Positions 58,710-64,000 of a stretch of DNA of 64,000 bases are shown one piece after another. The notes under the pieces are model-generated. The model saw only the letters and a list, made by a program, of their open reading frames with translations. It made no database searches and was not told where the DNA came from. The number at the start of each line of letters is the position of its first letter. Within the stretch, counting starts at the first letter, position 1. Source of the stretch: Xanthomonas sp. DAR 80977 (GTDB lineage Bacteria > Pseudomonadota > Gammaproteobacteria > Xanthomonadales > Xanthomonadaceae); the NCBI RefSeq assembly GCF_041240605.1, contig NZ_CP162487.1, positions 4,099,001-4,163,000 of the forward strand, given 5' to 3'. Position numbers and translations under genes: made by a program.

Positions 58710-60845
58710 ATGACGCCCCGCCCCCTCTCCACCGCCATCGCCCTCGTCCTGCTGGCCGCGCCCGGCCTCGCGTTCGCCGCCGATGCGGCCAGCGCCGACG
58801 CCGGCCCCGAACGCACCACCGACCTGGATGCGGTCACCGTCACCGCCAAGCTGGAAGCGGCGCGCAACGCGCTGTCGCCGGACATCGGCAGCAGCCAGTA
58901 CGCGATCACCGCCGAGGACATCGAGCGGCTGCCGCTGGGCGCCTCCACCCCGCTCAACCAGGTGCTGCTGCAGGCGCCGGGCGTGGTCCAGGATTCCTAC
59001 GGCGGCATCCACGTGCGCGGCGACCACGCCAACCTGCAGTACCGCATCAACGGCGTGCTTATTCCGGAGTCCATCTCCGGCTTCGGCCAGAGCCTGGACC
59101 CGCGCACGATCAAGAGCATCAAGCTGCTCGACGGCGCGCTGCCGGCGCAGTTCGGCGACCGCACCGCGGCGGTGGTCGACATCACCACCAAGAGCGGCGT
59201 GGAACTGGGCAACGGCGGCAGCGTCGGCATCACCGGCGGCTCCTACGGCACGCTCAATCCGAACGCCTCCTGGTGGGGCAGCAGCGGCCGCTGGAGCTGG
59301 TTCGTCACCGGCGACTACGAGCAGAACAAGCTCGGCCTGGAGAACCCGGTCAACAGCCGCGACCCCGAGCACGACAAGACCCATCAGGGCAAGGGCTTCG
59401 CCGACCTCAGCTACCTGATCGACGAGAACACCCGGCTCAGCCTGCTGGTCGGCTATGCCAACAACCGCTTCCAGATCCCGAACAATCCGGGGCAGACGCC
59501 GGCGTACGACTACCTGGGCACCACCGACTTCGATTCCTCCAAGCTCGACGAGAACCAGCGCGAGAACACCCGCTTCGGCACGCTGGTGCTGCAGGGCTCG
59601 CTCGGCGCCACCAGCTACCAGCTGTCGGCCGGGCAGCGCTACAGCAGCGTGGCGTTCTCGCCCGACGTCGCCGGCGACCTGATCTTCAACGGCGTCGCCT
59701 CGCAGGTGGACCGCAGCAACCGCGCCAACACCGTGCAGGCCGACTTCTCCACCCCGCTCGGCGAATCGCACACCCTGCGCTACGGCCTGTACGGCAATTT
59801 CGAGCACGCCATCGCCAGCAACAATTCCTACGTGTTCCCGGCCGATGCCGACGGCAACCAGACCAGCAACGTGCCGATCTTCATTGCCGACGCCAGCCGC
59901 TTCCACGCCAGCACCTACGCGCTGTACCTGCAGGACGAGTGGAAGATCGGCGACGACTGGACCGTGAACTACGGCGTGCGCGGCGATCGCTACAAGGCCT
60001 TCGGCACCACCGAAGGCCAGCTCAGCCCGCGCCTGGGCGTGGTCTGGCAGGCCAGCGCCGACACCACCGTGCACGCCGGCTACGCGCGCTACTTCACCCC
60101 GCCGGCGAGCGAGCTGATCTCCACCAGCGACATCGCCCTGTACGACGGCACCACCAACCAGCAGTCCACCGCCGGCGGCGCGACCACGCCGCTGAGCGAG
60201 CGCAGCGACTACTACGACCTGGGCATCTCGCAGGTGGTCAACGAGCACCTGACCCTGGGCCTGGACACCTACTACCGCAAGGCCGACCGCCTGCAGGACG
60301 AAGGCCAGTTCGGCGCCGCCTACGTGTATTCCACCTTCAACTACCGCTACGGCCGCATCCGCGGCGCCGAGTTCAGCGCCGACTACAGCAATGGGCCGGT
60401 CACCGCCTACTTCAACGTCGCCTACAGCAAGGCGATGGGCAAGCGGGTCATGACCAGCCTGTACAACTTCGACCCGGACGCGCTGGCCTATGCCTACGAC
60501 AACTGGATCCACCTGGACCACGACCAGAAGTTCACCTCCTCCGGCGGCATCAGCTACGCGATCGCCGACGACAGCCGGATCGGCGCCAACTACCTGTTCG
60601 GCAGCGGCCTGCGCACCGATACCGACACCGTGCCCAATGGCGGCGAGTTGCCCTCGTACTTCCAGTTGAACCTCAGCGCCGGCCACGACTTCGCGCTCAG
60701 CGCGCACCCGCTGCACGCGCAGGTGGCGGTGCTCAACGTGCTCGATCGCGCCTACCAGCTGCGCGACGGAGGCGGCATCGGCGTATTCGCGCCGCAATGG
60801 GCGCCGCGCCGCGGCGTGTACCTGAGCCTGCAGCAGGATTTCTGA
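58710..60845 (+). CDS. TonB-dependent receptor, possibly zinc-regulated
   Basis: A 711-residue outer-membrane receptor: signal peptide 1-23 (cleavage after AFA), TonB-box-like LDAVTVTA, plug domain to about 170 (HVRGDHANLQYRINGV), and a barrel ending in LSLQQDF. The Zur-box-like palindrome ahead suggests induction by zinc starvation and a ZnuD-like role, but the protein lacks a long His-rich loop, so the ligand might instead be a zinc chelate or another compound. Divergent from the DAHP synthase gene. Confidence 0.9.
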   Translation: MTPRPLSTAIALVLLAAPGLAFAADAASADAGPERTTDLDAVTVTAKLEAARNALSPDIGSSQYAITAEDIERLPLGASTPLNQVLLQAPGVVQDSYGGIHVRGDHANLQYRINGVLIPESISGFGQSLDPRTIKSIKLLDGALPAQFGDRTAAVVDITTKSGVELGNGGSVGITGGSYGTLNPNASWWGSSGRWSWFVTGDYEQNKLGLENPVNSRDPEHDKTHQGKGFADLSYLIDENTRLSLLVGYANNRFQIPNNPGQTPAYDYLGTTDFDSSKLDENQRENTRFGTLVLQGSLGATSYQLSAGQRYSSVAFSPDVAGDLIFNGVASQVDRSNRANTVQADFSTPLGESHTLRYGLYGNFEHAIASNNSYVFPADADGNQTSNVPIFIADASRFHASTYALYLQDEWKIGDDWTVNYGVRGDRYKAFGTTEGQLSPRLGVVWQASADTTVHAGYARYFTPPASELISTSDIALYDGTTNQQSTAGGATTPLSERSDYYDLGISQVVNEHLTLGLDTYYRKADRLQDEGQFGAAYVYSTFNYRYGRIRGAEFSADYSNGPVTAYFNVAYSKAMGKRVMTSLYNFDPDALAYAYDNWIHLDHDQKFTSSGGISYAIADDSRIGANYLFGSGLRTDTDTVPNGGELPSYFQLNLSAGHDFALSAHPLHAQVAVLNVLDRAYQLRDGGGIGVFAPQWAPRRGVYLSLQQDF

Positions 60846-61041
60846 GGCAGGTGCGCAGACAGGCCGCGCCCGTGGGACGGGCCGGCCTGGATGCGATAGG
60901 AAGCTGGATACGATGAGAAGAGAGCTGCTGCACGGCGGTCGCGTGCAGTCGCGAGTCGCTCAAGTCCCGAAACCGGGCGCGCCAGCCCGCGCAGCCGAAC
61001 TCCGCTGGATAGGCCCCATGCAGTCGCAGCCCACACGGTGT

Positions 61042-61110
61042 TGTGGGAGCGACTTCAGTCGCGACGGACGTTACCGGTAGAGCCCGTCGCGACTGAAGTC
61101 GCTCCCACAG
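61042..61110. repeat. REP-type palindrome, copy 5 (A/T variant)
   Basis: Arms tgtgggagcgacttcagtcgc and its complement around gttaccggtag. The closest copy in sequence to copy 1. Confidence 0.9.
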
Positions 61111-61247
61111 GTATCGCCGTCCAGGCCCCGCTCCGCTTGCCGCAGGCAGCGCTGCCAAAGACCAGCAAGGCCGTGGTCGAACACGCGACCCTACGGCTTC
61201 TCGGCCCCTCCAGACGACCCCTGGCCACACTCAGGTCAGCAAGCCGG

Positions 61248-61326
61248 CGCGCCTTGAAGCCGGCATACAGCGCGAACAGCGCCAGCGCCACGAAACAGAT
61301 CAGGCACCACATCGGCATCGACAGGC
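61248..61326 (-). pseudogene. Duplicated 3' fragment of dsbB
   Basis: These 79 bases match 62672-62750 inside dsbB at 76 positions and are in the same orientation. They encode the last transmembrane stretch (MPMWCLICFVALALFALYAG) without the rest of the gene and diverge before the dsbB stop. It cannot make a DsbB protein. It lies on the other side of the IS110 element and the REP palindrome from the intact gene. Confidence 0.85.
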
Positions 61327-61333
61327 TCCCCCA

Positions 61334-61395
61334 TGTAGGAGCGACTTCAGTCGCGACGGGCTCTACCGGTAACGCCTGTCGCGACTGAAGTCGCT
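61334..61395. repeat. REP-type palindrome, copy 6, left part; interrupted by IS110 element
   Basis: The palindrome (tgtaggagcgacttcagtcgc ... gcgactgaagtcgct) stops at the CT of 61394-61395 and resumes as cctacag at 62548-62554. Removing the element restores a normal right arm. Confidence 0.9.
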
Positions 61396-61412
61396 TGTGT
61401 CTTCTACGGGTC

Positions 61413-61418
61413 TATCGT
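61413..61418 (+). promoter_or_regulatory. -10 box of the circle-junction promoter
   Basis: TATCGT lies 17 bp after the left-edge CT. In a circular form, TTGA from the right end plus core CT would place the -35 TTGACT exactly 17 bp upstream. In the inserted form the -35 place reads GTCGCT, so the promoter should be weak. Confidence 0.65.
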
Positions 61419-61424
61419 TGAGGT

Positions 61425-61580
61425 GAGAGCGGAGTGCGGCAGGCCGCTAAGTCGCAGTGCGTCGCAAGCACGGGTAGGAGTCAGGGCCGCCGCACTCCGT
61501 TTCTCCTGCCCCACAAGCCCGAACAGTTGCCTGACCGCGAGCTCGAACCGACAAGCATGGGCATCGGCAGGAGATCTCTC
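61425..61580 (+). ncRNA. Predicted bridge RNA of the IS110 element
   Basis: Two stem-loops with internal loops are visible. Target loop: outer stem 61431-61440 with 61489-61498 (10 bp), inner hairpin 61457-61460/61468-61471, with AAGTCGC (61449-61455) on the 5' side and GTAGGAG (61474-61480) on the 3' side; these match the REP left flank and pair with its right flank. Donor loop: outer stem 61502-61510 with 61566-61574 (9 bp), inner stem gccc/gggc, with ACAGTTG (61523-61529) and ACAAG (61551-61555) matching the element's own right and left ends. This is the layout known for IS110-family bridge RNAs; exact ends are uncertain. Confidence 0.75.
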
Positions 61581-61608
61581 GTCCCTGAGTCTACTGCGGA
61601 GAACGTCC

Positions 61609-62538
61609 ATGTCGCTACAACGCTTTGTCGGGATTGATGTCGCCAAGGCCGAACTGGCCATTCATGTCTTGCCGGACGGGCTGGACTGGACCCAGGCCAA
61701 TACGCCCGAGGAGCAGGCCCGCCTGGCCCTGCGGCTGGCCTCGCTGGGATGCGAGCGGATCGTGCTGGAAGCCAGCGGCGGCTACGAACGGGCGGTCCTG
61801 CAAGTGCTGTCACAGGCTGGCCTGCCCGTGCTCCGACTGTCTGCCCAGCGCCCCCGGGCGCTGGCGCACGCGTTGGGGCTCAAGGCCAAGACCGACGCCC
61901 TGGATGCGCGGTTGCTGGCCGTGGCGGCCCAATGCCTCCCCAGTCAGCCCACTGCCGTGCTGCCTGCGCCAGTGCAGGCGCTGCGCAAACTGCTTCACCT
62001 GCGCAGCACCCTGGTCGCCCAGCGCGATGCGCAGCGCCGGTGCCTGGAGCACGTGACCTGCGAGGCGGTGCGTGGCCAGTGGCTCGAGGTGATCGCGCTG
62101 CTGCAACAGCGCATCAAGGAGATCTCCCGGCAAATCGCCCAGGTCGGTGCGGCCTGTTCACGCTTGCCGAGCGTGCCTGGGCTTGGCCCGATCCTGCGCG
62201 CCACCCTGGCGGCCCGGCTTCCCGAGCTGGGCAGCGTGCCACCGCGCAAGATCGCCGCCTTGGTCGGGCTGGCGCCGTTCAATCGAGACAGCGGCCGCTG
62301 GCACGGCCAACGCCGCATCCAGGGCGGACGCGCCGACGTGCGGCGGGTGCTGTACATGGCCACCTGGGCCGCGATCCGTGCAGGCTCGCCGCTGTCACAC
62401 ACCTACGCACGCCTGACCAGCGCGGGCAAACCCGCCAAGGTCGCCATCGTCGCGTGCATGCACAAGTACCTGCGATGGCTCAACGCCATCGCACGCGATC
62501 AGGCACCTTACAGCCCCCCTGCGATCGCTTCTGCATGA
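61609..62538 (+). CDS. IS110-family transposase (bridge-RNA-guided recombinase)
   Basis: A 309-residue recombinase. The RuvC-like N-terminal domain has the DEDD residues D10 (FVGIDVAK), E54 (VLEASGGYE), D96 and D99 (KTDALDAR). After a coiled-coil-like helix (about 130-180), the C-terminal Tnp domain starts at PSVPGLGPILRA and holds the serine S228 (APFNRDSGRW), the likely nucleophile by comparison with IS621. Length and residues are complete, so the enzyme is probably active. The ATG at 61609 has GGAG 7 bp ahead. Confidence 0.93.
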   Translation: MSLQRFVGIDVAKAELAIHVLPDGLDWTQANTPEEQARLALRLASLGCERIVLEASGGYERAVLQVLSQAGLPVLRLSAQRPRALAHALGLKAKTDALDARLLAVAAQCLPSQPTAVLPAPVQALRKLLHLRSTLVAQRDAQRRCLEHVTCEAVRGQWLEVIALLQQRIKEISRQIAQVGAACSRLPSVPGLGPILRATLAARLPELGSVPPRKIAALVGLAPFNRDSGRWHGQRRIQGGRADVRRVLYMATWAAIRAGSPLSHTYARLTSAGKPAKVAIVACMHKYLRWLNAIARDQAPYSPPAIASA

Positions 62539-62547
62539 CAGTTGACT

Positions 62548-62554
62548 CCTACAG
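62548..62554. repeat. REP-type palindrome, copy 6, right remnant
   Basis: cctacag, the last 7 bases of the REP arm that is interrupted at 61395. Confidence 0.8.
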
Positions 62555-62652
62555 GGACGCGATCTCCGGCCAGCAGGCGCCGCCGGGCGTGGATGCACCG
62601 CAACCCACTTGGCTTAGCCCAAGAACCGCAGCGCCAGCGCGCCGCTCCGGCC

Positions 62653-63165
62653 TCAGTGCAGCGACCGCCGCCGCGCCTTGAAGCCGGCATACAGCGCGAA
62701 CAGCGCCAGCCCGACGAAGCAGATCAGGCACCACATCGGCATCGACAGGCCCAGGAAGCGCCAATCGATGTTGCCGCAGTCGCCGGTCCCGGTCAGCACC
62801 CGGCGCAGCACCTCGAACGGTCCCAGCGTCTCGCGCAGGAAGCTCAGCGGCGGCCCGCACGAGGCCATCGGATCGGGGAACAGCTGCACCGACACGTGCT
62901 TGGCCGAGATGCCGGCGCCGATGCCCGCGGCCAGGAACGCCAGCACGCCATAGACCTTGCGCCCGCCGCTGCGCGCCGGGCCGTGCAAGGCGCCGAGCAG
63001 GAACATCAACCCCAGCGCGGCGAACGCGATGCGCTGGAAGATGCACAGCGGACAGGGCTCGATGCCCAGTTGGACCTGCACGTAGATCGCATAACCCAGC
63101 AGCCCGGCGCAGATCAGAAAGCCGAGCAGGAACTGCGCGCGGAAACTCCAGCGTAACGGGTTCAT
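62653..63165 (-). CDS. dsbB: Disulfide bond formation protein B
   Basis: Inner-membrane quinone reductase that reoxidises DsbA. The 170 residues form four helices with both cysteine pairs in place: C38-C41 (PCPLCIFQR) and C103/C130 in the second periplasmic loop (ASCGPP, GDCGNI). Length is normal and the gene looks intact. A 79-bp copy of its 3' region lies 1.4 kb away beyond the IS110 element. It is 183 bp downstream of the rplQ terminator region in opposite coordinates and is transcribed on the minus strand. Confidence 0.95.
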   Translation of the reverse strand: MNPLRWSFRAQFLLGFLICAGLLGYAIYVQVQLGIEPCPLCIFQRIAFAALGLMFLLGALHGPARSGGRKVYGVLAFLAAGIGAGISAKHVSVQLFPDPMASCGPPLSFLRETLGPFEVLRRVLTGTGDCGNIDWRFLGLSMPMWCLICFVGLALFALYAGFKARRRSLH

Positions 63166-63301
63166 CGGGTCGGGCTCACATGAACGATCCGCGCATTATC
63201 CGCCATCGCCCGCCTCGCCACCATGTGCCGTGCGTCGGCGCGCCCAGCGGCCTGGCGGTGTGCGCCTGGGCACGGCCAAAACCGCTGCCGCAGACGCAAA
63301 A

Positions 63302-63322
63302 AAGCCCGGACATGCCGGGCTT
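63302..63322 (-). terminator. Terminator of rplQ
   Basis: An 8-bp stem (arm aagcccgg) with a 5-base loop 26 bp after the rplQ stop; on the minus strand it is followed by a run of T (complement of caaaaaaag). Confidence 0.8.
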
Positions 63323-63347
63323 CTTGCTGACGCGGTGCGGGCCGGAG

Positions 63348-63734
63348 TTACTCGGCCACTTCCTCGGCGATCGCGGTCGGGCGATCGACCAGCTCGACGT
63401 ACGCCATCGGCGCGTTGTCGCCGGCGCGGAAGCCGCACTTCAGGATGCGCAGGTAGCCGCCCGGACGCGACTGGTAACGCGGGCCCAGCTCGACGAACAG
63501 CTTGCCCACCGCTTCCTTGTCGCGCAGGCGCGAGAAGGCCAGACGGCGGTTGGCGACGCCATCGACCTTGGCGATGGTGATCAGCGGCTCGGCGACGCGA
63601 CGCAGTTCCTTGGCCTTCGGCAAGGTGGTCTTGATCAGCTCGTGCTTGAACAGCGAGGCCGCCATGTTGGAGAACATCGCCTGGCGATGGGCGCTGGTGC
63701 GGTTGAACTTGCGGCCGGATTTCTGGTGACGCAT
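63348..63734 (-). CDS. rplQ: 50S ribosomal protein L17
   Basis: A 128-residue ribosomal protein with the L17 opening MRHQKSGRKFNRTSAHRQAMFSNM and the block VELGPRYQSRPGGYLRILK. Length is normal. It usually ends the alpha operon after rpoA, which should lie beyond the right edge of the window. A terminator follows it. Confidence 0.97.
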   Translation of the reverse strand: MRHQKSGRKFNRTSAHRQAMFSNMAASLFKHELIKTTLPKAKELRRVAEPLITIAKVDGVANRRLAFSRLRDKEAVGKLFVELGPRYQSRPGGYLRILKCGFRAGDNAPMAYVELVDRPTAIAEEVAE

Positions 63735-64000
63735 GGTCTTGGTTCCTATGGAAGGTTGAAACTGCTGGAGATCGCTGTCGCCGTCCTGGCGTTGAACAAT
63801 GGACTGCGGATGGTCCGAGCCGGCCGTCCCTGACCGGACAACGCCGCGGGCTTAGCGACCCGTCGACGTGGTGGTGCGTTTGCTGCAGCGCGGGCCGCCC
63901 CCTCGGGACGCCTGCGCCTTCTTGCGTTCTTGGTCTTGCGTGGGCTCGGTGGAGCCCGGCCCGGCCATCCATCGACCGGGCATGCATCGTCCGTGGCCGA
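63735..64000. other. Window edge upstream of rplQ, no gene recognised
   Basis: The expected rpoA reading frame is not present in these 266 bases; neither strand shows a credible protein. The stretch is probably the rpoA-rplQ spacer. Confidence 0.4.

Larger units (their letters stand above)
61396..62547 (+). mobile_element. IS110-family insertion element in a REP palindrome
   Basis: A 1,152-bp element with one transposase gene and a 213-bp non-coding left end. It has no terminal inverted repeats and no target duplication beyond the dinucleotide CT at both edges (61394-61395 and 62546-62547), as is known for IS110-family elements. The right end is very short: the transposase stop is 9 bp from the edge. 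The target is REP copy 6. Confidence 0.9.

Noticed and set aside
61055..61318. Small independent membrane-protein gene starting MPMWCLICF
   Set aside because: Its first 25 or so residues are a copy of the DsbB C-terminal part; the remainder runs through unrelated DNA and a REP palindrome, so it is a fragment.
63735..64000. rpoA start at the right edge
   Set aside because: rpoA is expected upstream of rplQ, but no RpoA-like reading frame is visible in the last 266 bases.

Overview
The window is GC-rich, densely coded chromosomal DNA from a gammaproteobacterium, most likely Xanthomonas or a close relative in the Xanthomonadaceae. This is inferred, with no database search, from gene content: folC-dedD-cvpA-purF, sbp-cysTWA, tdh and kbl, S46 and S9 peptidases, class II DAHP synthase, several TonB-dependent receptors, and intergenic palindromes of a Xanthomonas type. 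No tRNA, rRNA, prophage or CRISPR array was seen.

Layout. 1-8.3 kb: a secreted metalloprotease, then a minus-strand block (folC, dedD, cvpA, purF, DUF455 gene) and a histidine phosphatase, separated by a non-coding repeat with nested dyads. 8.4-20.1 kb: an S46 dipeptidyl-peptidase, tdh, a TorF-like porin, the sulfate importer operon, kbl, an HNH protein and an rRNA pseudouridine synthase. Tdh and Kbl together turn threonine into glycine and acetyl-CoA. 20.3-31 kb: an OmpA/OprF-like protein, a divergent LysR regulator with an MFS-SGNH hydrolase-aldo/keto reductase-oxidoreductase cluster, a secreted FG-GAP protein and 2,4-dienoyl-CoA reductase.

31-40.7 kb: an accessory-looking stretch. A 200-bp tandem repeat precedes an MFS transporter, a ROK regulator, a TonB-dependent receptor, two secreted glycerophosphodiester phosphodiesterase-like proteins and an unknown anchored protein. 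A near-perfect palindrome lies between the ROK gene and the receptor. I read this as a possible regulon for scavenging glycerophosphodiester-type substrates. 41-60.8 kb: mostly housekeeping (SleB-type hydrolase, GST, prpE, S9 peptidase, mdh, ppiB, typA, amidase, MscS-type channel, class II DAHP synthase), ending in a TonB receptor with a Zur-box-like operator.

60.8-64 kb: the most notable region. An IS110-family element of about 1.15 kb sits exactly inside one arm of a REP-type palindrome. Its core is the dinucleotide CT. Its 5' non-coding end folds into two guide-bearing loops, as expected of a bridge RNA: one loop matches the REP target on both sides of the core, the other matches the element's own ends. 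Joining the ends would create a promoter (TTGACT, 17 bp, TATCGT) that drives this RNA and the transposase. A 79-bp copy of the 3' part of dsbB lies on the far side of the element from intact dsbB. The window ends with rplQ.
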